Positions 16,602 to 25,312 of a DNA stretch of 29,957 nt are shown here, one piece after another. How positions within the stretch are numbered: position 1 is the stretch's first letter; every line of letters begins with the position of its first letter. The DNA is from JBECKQ01 sp040235375 (GTDB lineage Bacteria; Planctomycetota; Phycisphaerae; UBA1845): NCBI GenBank assembly GCA_040235375.1, contig JBECKQ010000379.1, positions 1 through 29,957 on the forward strand. Direction: 5' to 3'. The notes beneath the pieces were generated by a model, which did no database searches, was not told where the DNA came from, and was given only the letters and a program-made list of their open reading frames with translations. The translations under genes and the position numbers were made by a program.

Positions 16602-17762
16602 CTACGGCTTCGCGGGGCCGATGTCTGCAATGAAATCGACGGTCCGCCGGGCGGTGGCCTCACTCGTACGCGGGTGAACCGGCAGATTCACGACTTCGCG
16701 GCACGCTCGCTCTGCCTCCGGACACATGCCGTTGCGATAGCCGAATTGCTCCAACGGCGTCTCCGCAGGATGCAGCGGGCTCTCAAACCAGCTACCGAGT
16801 TCGACGAAGCGGCCGGCGGCTGTTGCCAGAGCTTTCGTTTTGTCGGCCACGCGGACCGGGTAACGGACGAGTGCAGGATCGGTCCCCTGGGGGGGCAAAA
16901 GGACGGGCCAGCCTCGCTCGCCGAGGAGGCGATCGTAACGCGCCACCATCTGCTTGCGGTGAGCGATATTCGCATCGAGTTTGCGAAGCTGGCGCTTGCC
17001 TGCGCGCGTCTGCACGCCGCTCATGGTCTTGAAGAAGTCGGCAGCCATCGTGGGGGTGAATTCCGACATGTCCGATGAGCCGACGACAAGTCCGGCGCGC
17101 GTGAGGGCCCGAAAGGCCGTCTGGGCCATCGCCGTCGTTCGCGGGTAGATGAACAGCCTGTATACCGCCAATTGCGCGCGCAACATGGCGACTTCGCGGG
17201 CGCTCGGCGGTTGCGACTCGCGCTCGACGATGGCGGCGATTCTGTCCGCCAGATCGCGATCGTTGACCACCGCCATGCCGCCCAGGCCGGTCGTGTACGG
17301 CTTGTTCCATTGGAAGGAGAAGTACGCGGCGGCTCCGAAAGTCCCGGTGAGCTCGCCGTCGTAGCGGGAGCCGAGCGCGAGGCAGCAGTCTTCGATGAAG
17401 GGAATGCCCTTTTCGTTCGCGATGTCGGCGATCGCCCGAAGGTCCGCGGGCAAACCGTAGGTGTGCTGGGCGATGATCAGCTTCGTGCGCGGCGTGATTT
17501 TCTCGCGAAGCTCGTTCGGATCGACGTTGTAGCTCCGCGGGTCGATGTCGACGTACACCGGCATCGCCTTAAGGTATACGATCGGGTTGACGGCCATCAC
17601 ACAGGTGTAGCCGGGAACGAGAACTTCATCGCCCTCGCCGATGCCGAGGCCTTTCAGGATGGCATAGAGGGCAACGCGGCCTTTCCAGAAGGCGAAGGCC
17701 CTATAGGCGCCCAATCGATCCGCAAAGGCTCTTTCGTACTCAGACAGAGGTCGACCTCTCAC
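16602..17762 (-). CDS. DegT/DnrJ/EryC1/StrS family sugar aminotransferase
   Basis: PLP enzyme of 386 aa that would convert a keto group of a nucleotide sugar to an amino group, usually with glutamate as donor. Fold-type I landmarks are GRVALYAIL (28-36), VPGYTCVMAVNP (49-60), FIEDCCLALGS with Asp125 binding the PLP ring nitrogen, and FSFQWNKPYTTGLGGM with Lys154 as the Schiff-base lysine. The usual EDAAQAHG is changed to EDCCLALG here, so the position that is normally His/Gln-rich differs. Start is GTG at 17762, overlapping the GNAT gene by 23 bases; such an overlap suggests translational coupling. The adjacent acetyltransferase is the natural next step. Confidence 0.92.
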   Translation of the reverse strand: MRGRPLSEYERAFADRLGAYRAFAFWKGRVALYAILKGLGIGEGDEVLVPGYTCVMAVNPIVYLKAMPVYVDIDPRSYNVDPNELREKITPRTKLIIAQHTYGLPADLRAIADIANEKGIPFIEDCCLALGSRYDGELTGTFGAAAYFSFQWNKPYTTGLGGMAVVNDRDLADRIAAIVERESQPPSAREVAMLRAQLAVYRLFIYPRTTAMAQTAFRALTRAGLVVGSSDMSEFTPTMAADFFKTMSGVQTRAGKRQLRKLDANIAHRKQMVARYDRLLGERGWPVLLPPQGTDPALVRYPVRVADKTKALATAAGRFVELGSWFESPLHPAETPLEQFGYRNGMCPEAERACREVVNLPVHPRTSEATARRTVDFIADIGPAKP

Positions 17763-18420
17763 GGGACGCGAGATTTACTGTGAAGCAGATGGGTGCGTGC
17801 GGCTCCGAGCCCGGCACAGCGGCCCACCCGTGTTTATCGAGGACGCGGTGGATGGCGTGGTTGTCCCACCGGCACATGCACCAGGCCTGGTGAAACCCGC
17901 GGCTGGCAGCCTCGCTGCACACTGCATCCAAAAGCCGCGTTCCAAGTCCAAGCCCTCGCACAACAAAAAGAGCGGCCGGCAGCACGGCCAGGCTCGGTAT
18001 CTTCACCCAGTCTTCGCGCGTCCTGTCCGGTTTCGTCTCGTCCGCAGACGCCGGTCTCCGGCGAACGATACGCATCATCCGCTTCCAACCGTGTGGACTG
18101 GCCAATAACCACGGGCGCACCAGGGCAGCAAGGGCGGCCCTTCCAAGCAAGCCACGGTGAATGCGACTCTCGACAGATGCGTGGCAGCCGGTGACAAAAC
18201 CCAGCAGCTGTTCGTTGCGCCACCCCCCCAAGGCGATAACCCCATCCGTGCGGGCATACTCTCTAAAAAACGCGACGGAATAGCGGTGGCCAAGGCGCGA
18301 AGTCATATACTCCGGAAAAACTCTTCGCTGGACAGCGGCAAACGCTTCTGCTTCCTCGACGCGTAGCGCGCGAATCTGAACATCCGCCCTCGCTTCAGTC
18401 ATGTCATCGGTCTCACTCAC
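17740..18420 (-). CDS. GNAT family N-acetyltransferase
   Basis: Acetyltransferase of 226 aa. The acetyl-CoA-binding motif is RGLGLGTRLL (residues 155-164), followed by the C-terminal GNAT helix and strand (CMCRWDNHAIHRVLDKHGW). The N-terminal half carries a non-canonical insertion of about 45 residues rich in Arg/Trp/Pro (near 90-135) between the early strands and the CoA site. It could acetylate the amino sugar made by the DegT aminotransferase whose start it overlaps (inference). Start is GTG at 18420; an ATG at 18402 is also possible (220 aa) and neither has a strong ribosome site. The 60 bases before the next upstream gene (18421-18480) show nothing recognisable. Confidence 0.82.
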   Translation of the reverse strand: MSETDDMTEARADVQIRALRVEEAEAFAAVQRRVFPEYMTSRLGHRYSVAFFREYARTDGVIALGGWRNEQLLGFVTGCHASVESRIHRGLLGRAALAALVRPWLLASPHGWKRMMRIVRRRPASADETKPDRTREDWVKIPSLAVLPAALFVVRGLGLGTRLLDAVCSEAASRGFHQAWCMCRWDNHAIHRVLDKHGWAAVPGSEPHAPICFTVNLASRERSTSV

Positions 18421-18480
18421 TACCAGTCATCACACGCGGGCCGGGGAAGAGGCCGTGACGGCCCGCGCGGGAACAAGTGT

Positions 18481-19518
18481 TCAGTCATCGACGGTTCCAC
18501 GATCCATATCCGCCCACGCCAAGGGCGACTTCTCGCGTCCGGACAGCAGTCGCGACAGGCCCGCTATCTTCCGCAAACCTGCGATGCGCGGCACCCGCCC
18601 GGCAAGTGCCTCGACCATCCACGACGCCGGCCGTGTCGTCAATATCATCTTCGGGAATGGATGAAGAACAAACTTCCGATGCATCGGAACAGCCTGATAA
18701 CCCATGCGGATTTTGTACTTATGCATGGAAAGTTCGTTGACATTCACCTGCAAACTGCTGAGTCCATACGTGACGTACCTGCGCTTCTCCGCAACCAGCA
18801 ATCGCCGTGTCGCTGTGTAAAGGACAGCATTATTCGGGCAGTCTCCCAGGACGTCCGTGCACGAGCGAACGATATCGATCATGGCCCAGTCGTCGATCTT
18901 GATGATCGTCATCCAGGCGCAGAGTCGCTCGCCCTGCCAGGCGCCCCAGATCTCGTAGAACGGCGTGTCTCGATAACGCTCCCCCAGCCGCTCGACGAAG
19001 TCGGCCGGCGGCTCTGTATAACCGTGCCTTTCCATCGTGTCCGCATGGGCCGGGAGACCTTTTTCTATAAGCTCTTCCGTCGTGCAAAGCCGCACCAGGA
19101 AACGGCGGAGACCGCGGCGGATGTCCCGACGCGCATTCTTCCCGAGTTTGCCAATGTCATACTCCGAGTCCGTGCAGACGTAATCGAAGCAGTTCGGTGT
19201 GACCGCCCCACTGCCTTCAAGAAGGTAACTCACCAGCCAAATGCCACGCTTCTTGAGAAGAGTCCGCGAGACCGCCGTGTCGACTTCGCTTGTACACTCC
19301 AACGGAAAGCGCTGCATCTCGCCGCGGACGCCGGGGACCCAGGATTGCGTGCCGCCCGCAGTCAATTCGGCGGATGAACCGAGCCGCTGGTAATGAGCCA
19401 CCAGATCGGACAGCGTTCCACCACGGGCAAAGGCGGCCTGGGCCTCGACGCCTGCTCGGGTCGCCTTCTCAGTTGACTGTGCCTCGCTCATGTTGACCGC
19501 AGGAGCAGAACCTACCAT
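18481..19518 (-). CDS. FemAB/GNAT-like acyltransferase
   Basis: Protein of 345 aa from the ATG at 19518. The central part (GKNARRDIRRGLRRF ... GAWQGERLCAWMTIIKIDDW) has the look of the FemAB or GNAT fold found beside XrtA-type polysaccharide genes: a basic helix followed by strands with Trp/Gln/Gly and a Met-Thr-rich end. The catalytic residues are not recognisable from the sequence alone. The N-terminal stretch of about 30 residues after the start is not conserved-looking. The frame stays open to a GTG at 19548, inside the upstream glycosyltransferase. The ATG at 19518 overlaps that gene's stop by seven bases, and a second ATG at 19491 is possible. It may add an amino-acyl or acyl group to the polysaccharide or its precursor. 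Confidence 0.6.
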   Translation of the reverse strand: MVGSAPAVNMSEAQSTEKATRAGVEAQAAFARGGTLSDLVAHYQRLGSSAELTAGGTQSWVPGVRGEMQRFPLECTSEVDTAVSRTLLKKRGIWLVSYLLEGSGAVTPNCFDYVCTDSEYDIGKLGKNARRDIRRGLRRFLVRLCTTEELIEKGLPAHADTMERHGYTEPPADFVERLGERYRDTPFYEIWGAWQGERLCAWMTIIKIDDWAMIDIVRSCTDVLGDCPNNAVLYTATRRLLVAEKRRYVTYGLSSLQVNVNELSMHKYKIRMGYQAVPMHRKFVLHPFPKMILTTRPASWMVEALAGRVPRIAGLRKIAGLSRLLSGREKSPLAWADMDRGTVDD

Positions 19519-20753
19519 TCGATCGCGGGCAGATTGCGCCCTTCGCACACGGCGCGCAACAGCGCCTCGGTGCGCTCGACGATCACATCGCGATCGAAGC
19601 GCTTGGCCAGACTGACGGCATTGCTCTTCATCGTCTCGCGCAGGCCGGCGTTCGCACTGATCTCCAGGATTGCGTCCGCCAGCTCCTGCCCGTTACCGGC
19701 CGCGAAGGTCCGGCCGACGCCATAGCGTTCGACGAGCTGCTGGGCTTCGCAACCGGCGGTTACAAGCATGGGCACGCCGGCGGCCAGCGCCTCATAGACC
19801 TTGGAGGGCATTGTCCCAGGCAGGGAGGCGGCCAGGGGAATCAAGCTGGCGTCGAGGCTGGCGAGTATGCGCGGCATGCACTTCTTCGGCTGGCGGGGGA
19901 AAAAAGTCAGATTGGCCAGGCCGTCGCGATGTGCTTCGTTGACCAGCCTTTCCTTCGTCGGGCCGTCTCCGATCATCACGAAGCGTATGTGCTGCTGATC
20001 GCGAAGCCGGCGGGCCGCGTCGATGACGACCTCGAGCCCCTGAAACAAACCGTGCAGTCCGCAGTACCCTACCGCGAACTGGTCGGCGCCGACGCCGAAT
20101 TCGCGGCGAACGTCCGCGCTGCGCAGCTCCGGGCGGAATAACGAAGTGTCAACACCGTTGGAGATAACCGAGCACGCGGCGTTCGGAAAGCGGCTTGTGA
20201 CCTGCTCCACGGCGCCGGGATTCGTTAGTGCGACGCAGGATGAATGCCTGTAGGCCCACGCTTCGAGCCGTTCGAGAATCTTCACCTGCCGTTCGCTGAT
20301 CATGTCCCCCATGCGTACGGCAACGTCCGGCCAGATGTCCGACACCATCAATACCATTTTCGCGCCGAGCAACCGCGACATGGGGACACCGGAGAGCGCG
20401 AGAAACAAGGGCGGGCTCTCCACGATGAGGACGTCCTGCTTACCGGCCGGCAGTGTTCCCAGCGCGAGCGAGGTGCTCACAAATGACATGTAGCTGGCGA
20501 GCCGTACCAGCAGGTTCGCGGATTTGCTTGGGAAAATCGGCGTCCGGATGACACGCAGTCCGTCCAGTTTCTCGCGGCACAACACGCGCCAACGGTACTC
20601 GTCAAACACTCGTCCCGTCGGATAGTTGGGCATCGCCGTGATGATCGTAACCGCGTGGCCACGGTTCCGAAGGCGGACGGCGAGCTCGGAAAGGCGTGCC
20701 TGGGGCGCGCCCATCTCCGGAAGAAAATACTGCGTGAGAATTGCGATTCTCAT
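19512..20753 (-). CDS. Glycosyltransferase family 4 (WbuB-like)
   Basis: GT4 of 413 aa from the ATG at 20753 (MRIAILTQYFLPEMGAPQARL); a TTG two codons earlier is an unlikely start. TIITAMPNYPTGR and VSDIWPDVAVRMG are typical of the WbuB/WcaI group, which transfers fucosamine-type or fucose residues in other bacteria. The donor domain shows AVGYCGLHGLFQGLEVVID, then SLPGTMPSKVYEALAAGVPML. The donor and acceptor here cannot be told from sequence. It follows the heparinase-type gene by 28 bases and overlaps the FemAB/GNAT-like gene by seven, so it is probably in the same transcript. Confidence 0.9.
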   Translation of the reverse strand: MRIAILTQYFLPEMGAPQARLSELAVRLRNRGHAVTIITAMPNYPTGRVFDEYRWRVLCREKLDGLRVIRTPIFPSKSANLLVRLASYMSFVSTSLALGTLPAGKQDVLIVESPPLFLALSGVPMSRLLGAKMVLMVSDIWPDVAVRMGDMISERQVKILERLEAWAYRHSSCVALTNPGAVEQVTSRFPNAACSVISNGVDTSLFRPELRSADVRREFGVGADQFAVGYCGLHGLFQGLEVVIDAARRLRDQQHIRFVMIGDGPTKERLVNEAHRDGLANLTFFPRQPKKCMPRILASLDASLIPLAASLPGTMPSKVYEALAAGVPMLVTAGCEAQQLVERYGVGRTFAAGNGQELADAILEISANAGLRETMKSNAVSLAKRFDRDVIVERTEALLRAVCEGRNLPAIEW

Positions 20754-20781
20754 TCCCAATCGCCGGTTCCGGCTGCGCCAG

Positions 20782-23073
20782 TCATTCGATGCCGGATGCG
20801 TGTGCTCCGGCGCTCAGCGTAACGCGGGCTCCGTCGCGCTCCCACCATCCCGTATGCCAGTCGGCACCCCCTGCGCCACTCGAGCAGGGATTGGCGACGG
20901 CCATCCGATCATTGCAACGGAGTCCGCTGACTCGCAGCCCAATGACACCGAGCGAGTCATCGATGCTCTCGAAGTGCAAAGTCCACTGGTCAGACTGTTC
21001 GTCTCCTTCGGCCGCTCGGATCAAGGTTGCATAAACCGCAGTTCCCGTTTCGTCCATGCTGTGCACAACGGTCGGCGCCGGTTCCTTGTCGCCGTAGGCC
21101 TTGCTGTGCCAGCCTTGGATCGGGTCTTGTTCGCCAATGGCCACACGCATGCAGGGACGACCCGTTCCGATCGTCCGTACGAGAAGCGCGGCGCCTGCGG
21201 GGTGGCGAGCCATAACCCCGCCTTCATCCAGACGCTCGACAGCGAGGCCGGGGGCCAAGTGCCAGTACAACTCGAAGTGATGCCGGCCCTCCGCCCGCAG
21301 AGCATCCACGACAACCAAGTATTCGTTGCGTACGAGCAGGTACCACCGGCCGTGAACCACGCCGCCGGATACATGCGGGAAGCCCTTTACGGCTCCGGCG
21401 CCGAAGGCAAGCCGTCGGTCGCCGCCGGATGCAAGCACTCGAACGGTCGACGGCCGGAGCCATCGAAAGCAACGATGGGCGAGCGCCTGCCCCAGGCCGT
21501 CGACGGAGACGGCATTGTGCGCGCGCGTGCCTCGAAAGTACGTCCGCCAGTCCCAGGCGCCGTTGTATGTGAACGTGCCGCGATCGACCAACCAGTCCAC
21601 GCCCTTGGCGGAGTACAAGAGACTCAGATTGTCGGCGTGCGTGTGGGACAGGAACGGGGCGCATTTGAAAGCGAGGTACTCGGCGTCACGCGTCCAGTCC
21701 GACCGCCGAAAGAAATGACCGCCGTCGCGAAAGTCCCCATCCGTTGCGACCTTGGCCGGCGTTTCGAGACTGTCGAAAACGGTGGCGGCATCCGGCCCGA
21801 AAAGCCACAGAGCCTCCTCACGAAACTCACCAGCCGCCGCCTTCAGATCACCGCGTTTGAACCGCACGGCCGCGCTACACAGCATGGAGGTAAAATCATC
21901 GTGTTCGCTGTCGTCAAGGATGAGAGTCTTTCCGTTGTCCCAGTCGCCGATTTGACAGACGGCGCCGCTCGGGGCGCGAGCGTGCATCGCGAATTCAGCC
22001 ATCCGTTCGAGCCGACTCACCACAAGGTCAGGGACAGGGCGACCATTCCTGGCCAGCAGACGCTCGACCAGCAGATACATGTAAAAGACGAATCGATGAT
22101 AGCCGATCGCCATTTCAAAGCTGACGCCGTCGGGCAGGACCTGCCGCTCCGCTTCACGGACGAGGATGTTCACCGCTCTCACGACGGACGCCTGCGAATC
22201 TGCAATCTCCGGCAGGTACAGCCCGAGTGCCACGATCCCCATCGCGTCTCCGAGCAGATGGTTGGTGGCCATGCAATGCTCGCTGTACACGATGTCCTGC
22301 AACAGGTGGCGCTGGTGGTCGATCAGGCAGCGAATCACGGAGGTGAACAGTTCCGGGTCCCATCCGTCCCACTGCAGGGTCATTTCGAGCGCGACGATCC
22401 ACGACGTGGCGCGCAGGGCGACTTCCAGGTTGCTGTACCAGTTTACGCCGATTTCCGAGGGATTCTGCGCGAGCCAGCTTCGCATTTGCTGGCAAAGTTC
22501 ACGCGCGTATCGCTCGTCCCCGGTGAGGACGAACGCTCGTGCCAGTGTTACGAAAAACTGTGTGCGATTGAGTTCCCAGACGTGTTTGACGTCGCCCAAT
22601 CGGGCATCCGAGCGAATGTCGATTTTCGACCAATGGCGTTCGGGCCAGCGGCCCTTCCCATTCATCTCGCAGTGCCAGTCGATCTCTCCGGGAAACACGT
22701 TGACCTGCGACCCGAGAAAATCGAATTCGTGCCGACAGATGCGATCGGCCCGTGCGACGAGCGTGGCCCGCGCCGCGGGCAGTCGCGCGCCCCAAACTCG
22801 GCGAATAGCGGGCAGTGAGCTTCTATCAAAAAGGAAATGGACTCCGTCGCGACTGCGAAAGTAATCGAGCAGCGCCGCCGGCGCCGGTCGAGCCAGCGGG
22901 AACATGGCCAGCACGTCGGAGTTTGACAGGTTCGAGGGCTCGTACTTTGAATGATGCAGGCCCGCCCGTCTGGCCAATTCCCACCGAAGCCGGAACAGCA
23001 GTGTCCGCCACGGCAGTTGCCGCGCCTCGATCAGGGCGGCGCGATAGGAGGGACCGGCATATTCCGTGCGCAT
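20782..23073 (-). CDS. Heparinase II/III family polysaccharide lyase-like protein
   Basis: Protein of 763 aa from the ATG at 23073 (MRTEYAGPSYRAAL). The first half is an alpha-alpha toroid resembling the alginate lyase/heparinase N domain, with YSEHCMATNHLLGDAMG holding Asn271 and His272, probable active-site residues. The C-terminal beta part contains HTHADNLSLLYSAKG (His477, His479), VDRGTFTYNG and GTRAHNAVSVDG, the heparinase II/III signature. Uronic-acid polymers are the usual substrates; enzymes of this type in exopolysaccharide loci may trim or remodel the polymer. No clear signal peptide is visible, which is odd for an extracellular lyase, although the frame is open 29 codons further upstream. 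Its ATG is 16 bases after the fused oxidoreductase stop, a pairing I have seen in other exopolysaccharide loci. Confidence 0.85.
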   Translation of the reverse strand: MRTEYAGPSYRAALIEARQLPWRTLLFRLRWELARRAGLHHSKYEPSNLSNSDVLAMFPLARPAPAALLDYFRSRDGVHFLFDRSSLPAIRRVWGARLPAARATLVARADRICRHEFDFLGSQVNVFPGEIDWHCEMNGKGRWPERHWSKIDIRSDARLGDVKHVWELNRTQFFVTLARAFVLTGDERYARELCQQMRSWLAQNPSEIGVNWYSNLEVALRATSWIVALEMTLQWDGWDPELFTSVIRCLIDHQRHLLQDIVYSEHCMATNHLLGDAMGIVALGLYLPEIADSQASVVRAVNILVREAERQVLPDGVSFEMAIGYHRFVFYMYLLVERLLARNGRPVPDLVVSRLERMAEFAMHARAPSGAVCQIGDWDNGKTLILDDSEHDDFTSMLCSAAVRFKRGDLKAAAGEFREEALWLFGPDAATVFDSLETPAKVATDGDFRDGGHFFRRSDWTRDAEYLAFKCAPFLSHTHADNLSLLYSAKGVDWLVDRGTFTYNGAWDWRTYFRGTRAHNAVSVDGLGQALAHRCFRWLRPSTVRVLASGGDRRLAFGAGAVKGFPHVSGGVVHGRWYLLVRNEYLVVVDALRAEGRHHFELYWHLAPGLAVERLDEGGVMARHPAGAALLVRTIGTGRPCMRVAIGEQDPIQGWHSKAYGDKEPAPTVVHSMDETGTAVYATLIRAAEGDEQSDQWTLHFESIDDSLGVIGLRVSGLRCNDRMAVANPCSSGAGGADWHTGWWERDGARVTLSAGAHASGIE

Positions 23074-23089
23074 CGGTGGGTCAGGCCGT

Positions 23090-25294
23090 TCAGGACGACA
23101 TCCGCGCGCCGTGGACCTCGGCGTCGGACGACGCGTCAAGAGCCGCCAGGTCGACGGCAACCACCCGGCCGGAGCGGGCGGCGCTCAAGGCGGCGAAGGA
23201 GGCCAGCGTAACGCGCGCGGCGTGCGCGAATGTCATGACGTGGTCGCCGCCTTCGCACAATCGCCGGGTAAGCTCCGCGAATTCGTGCCGGTGCCCCTTG
23301 TCGATTCGTCGGGCCTTGAGTCGTTTGAAGTTCTTGAATCCATATCCGCAGAGCGTGCGGTAGTTGTCCAGCACCAGCACGCGGCCGTCGCTGAAAATCT
23401 CCATACGCTCCTTTGCGTAGTGGCGGCTGCCGTTGGGGAAGTAGTGCAATGTGCCCATCGAGCCGTCCGCGAGCCGGACGGTGATGGACATGGTGTCCTC
23501 AGGTTTCGCCGTACCGGCCGGCCGACCGACCTTCTGTGCCCCGACCGATTCGATCGGCGACTCGGCGATCGCCGACATCAGGTCCATCCAGTGGCAGCCT
23601 TCGCCGATGATCCTGCCGCCGCCCTCTACGGGATCAACCGCCCAGTGATCGACCGGCAGATCGCCGGCGTTGACCATCATGGACATGCACAGCGGACCGC
23701 TGCGCCCGGCAATCAACTGGCACATCTTCCGCACCATCGGCGCAAAGCGGCGATTGAAGCCCACCATGAGCTGGAGATCATCAGCGCCCTCGTACGCATC
23801 ACGGACAAGGCGGAGTTGCTCCTCATTCAGCGCCAGCGGCTTTTCGACGAACGTATGCTTGCCCGCCCGCAGCGATTCCGCAGCCAGGCGCGCGTGACTG
23901 TCGTGACGCGTGGCGATGACGATCAAGTGAATATCGGGATCGTCGAGCAATTCTCGGTGATCGGTGGTGACCTTGGAAATGTTGTATTTGCGCGCGGCGT
24001 GGAGGGCGCCCGCCCCGCGGATATCGGCGATGGCTCGAATCGAGACGGGGCAATCCTTGAGCGCCGGGAGGATCGCGCCTTTCGCCATGGCGCCCGCGCC
24101 GATGATACCTACACCGAGCGAGCCGATCGGCGCGGTCGGTTTCGCAGAATGTCGCACGGCGACCGATCGGGAAATCGGCGCCGCCTCCGCCGGGTAATCG
24201 AGCACGATTCCCAGAACGTCACGCTCGTCCGTAAGCACCTTGTAGGCCGCGGGCGCGTCGGCCAGGTCGAACCTCCGGGTGATGAGAGGCTTGACGTCGA
24301 GACGGCCGCTTCGCAGCAGTTCGAGCACGGCGTCGAAGTTCCGCTGCTGCGTCCAGCGGACGTACGGGAACGGGTAGTCCTGACCCTTGTCTTCGTAAAC
24401 GGGATCGTACCGGCCGGGCCCGTAGGAGCACGACACCTGAAAGGTCAGCTCCTTCTTGTAGAAGTCCGCGCGGTCGAGATCGAGTCCGACCACGCCGACG
24501 AGGACAATACGTCCGCGCTTGCGACACATGTGCGCGGCCTGCTTGACAATCGTGTTGTCCTTGGCGGCCGCAGTGATGAGCACGCCGTCAACGCCGCGCC
24601 CCCGCGTGAACTCCATGGCCCGGGCCACGGGGTCGGCGCCCGCCGCAAGGTCCACGATCTCTGCGCCGAATGACTGTGCCAGCTTGCTCCGGGCCGGATC
24701 GGGGTCAATGCCGAGCACCCGGCATCCGCTGGCGGCGAGCTCCTGCACCGCGAGCAGACCGAGCAGCCCGAGGCCGGTCACCGCGAACGTTTCGCCGAGC
24801 GTGGGCTTGAGCAGGCGGATACCTTGCAGGCTGATCGAACCGAGCACGGTGAAGGCGGCCGAGTCCTCATCGACGTCATCGGGGATGGCGGTGCAGAGGT
24901 TTTGGGGAACACAAACGATCTCGCTGTGCGAGCCATTGCTCGCCACGCGGTCGCCGACGGCAAAGCCGTCCACACCTTCGCCAACGGCTACAACGACGCC
25001 CGCGTTGCTGTACCCCAGGGGCATGGGCTCATCGAGCTTGGCAAAGACCATCTCCATGGTGGGCAACAGGCCGTCCGTCTTGATGCGCGCCAGGACCTGA
25101 CCCACGCGCTCCGGCTGCAGGCGTGCCTTGGCCAGGAGACTGGCTTTCCCGAACTCGACGGCCATGCGCTCCGTACCCGCGGAAACCACCGAAGCGCGTG
25201 TCTGAATGAGCAGGGAGCCAGGGATGCACGTCGGACAGGGAATATCTGCAACTTCGATGATGCCGGTCTTGAGATTCTGGAGAAGGTGTTTCAT
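23090..25294 (-). CDS. Bi-domain oxidoreductase: MDR dehydrogenase fused to Gfo/Idh/MocA
   Basis: Fusion of 734 aa. The N-terminal half (about 1-365) is a medium-chain dehydrogenase/reductase with NAD(P) motif GLGLLG (174-179). The second half (about 388-734) is a Gfo/Idh/MocA oxidoreductase: GVGIIGAGAMAKG, then FVEKPLALNEEQ with the EKP lysine, and a C-terminal alpha/beta substrate domain. The MDR half lacks the usual zinc ligands: the Cys near position 40 is in SAGTERM and the GHE motif is GYSNAG (94-99). It may therefore be zinc-independent. The pair could perform two redox steps on one nucleotide sugar or glycoside, passing NAD(P)H between them; this is inference. ATG at 25294, 18 bases after the upstream GT4, with AGAGG near. 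Confidence 0.92.
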   Translation of the reverse strand: MKHLLQNLKTGIIEVADIPCPTCIPGSLLIQTRASVVSAGTERMAVEFGKASLLAKARLQPERVGQVLARIKTDGLLPTMEMVFAKLDEPMPLGYSNAGVVVAVGEGVDGFAVGDRVASNGSHSEIVCVPQNLCTAIPDDVDEDSAAFTVLGSISLQGIRLLKPTLGETFAVTGLGLLGLLAVQELAASGCRVLGIDPDPARSKLAQSFGAEIVDLAAGADPVARAMEFTRGRGVDGVLITAAAKDNTIVKQAAHMCRKRGRIVLVGVVGLDLDRADFYKKELTFQVSCSYGPGRYDPVYEDKGQDYPFPYVRWTQQRNFDAVLELLRSGRLDVKPLITRRFDLADAPAAYKVLTDERDVLGIVLDYPAEAAPISRSVAVRHSAKPTAPIGSLGVGIIGAGAMAKGAILPALKDCPVSIRAIADIRGAGALHAARKYNISKVTTDHRELLDDPDIHLIVIATRHDSHARLAAESLRAGKHTFVEKPLALNEEQLRLVRDAYEGADDLQLMVGFNRRFAPMVRKMCQLIAGRSGPLCMSMMVNAGDLPVDHWAVDPVEGGGRIIGEGCHWMDLMSAIAESPIESVGAQKVGRPAGTAKPEDTMSITVRLADGSMGTLHYFPNGSRHYAKERMEIFSDGRVLVLDNYRTLCGYGFKNFKRLKARRIDKGHRHEFAELTRRLCEGGDHVMTFAHAARVTLASFAALSAARSGRVVAVDLAALDASSDAEVHGARMSS

Positions 25295-25312
25295 GCAGCC
25301 TCTGGTGTCCTT

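Noticed and set aside
20626..22818. Long + strand open frame opposite the heparinase-type gene
   Set aside because: No domain seen; the - strand carries the heparinase signatures HTHAD and AHNAVSVDG, so this is a shadow frame.
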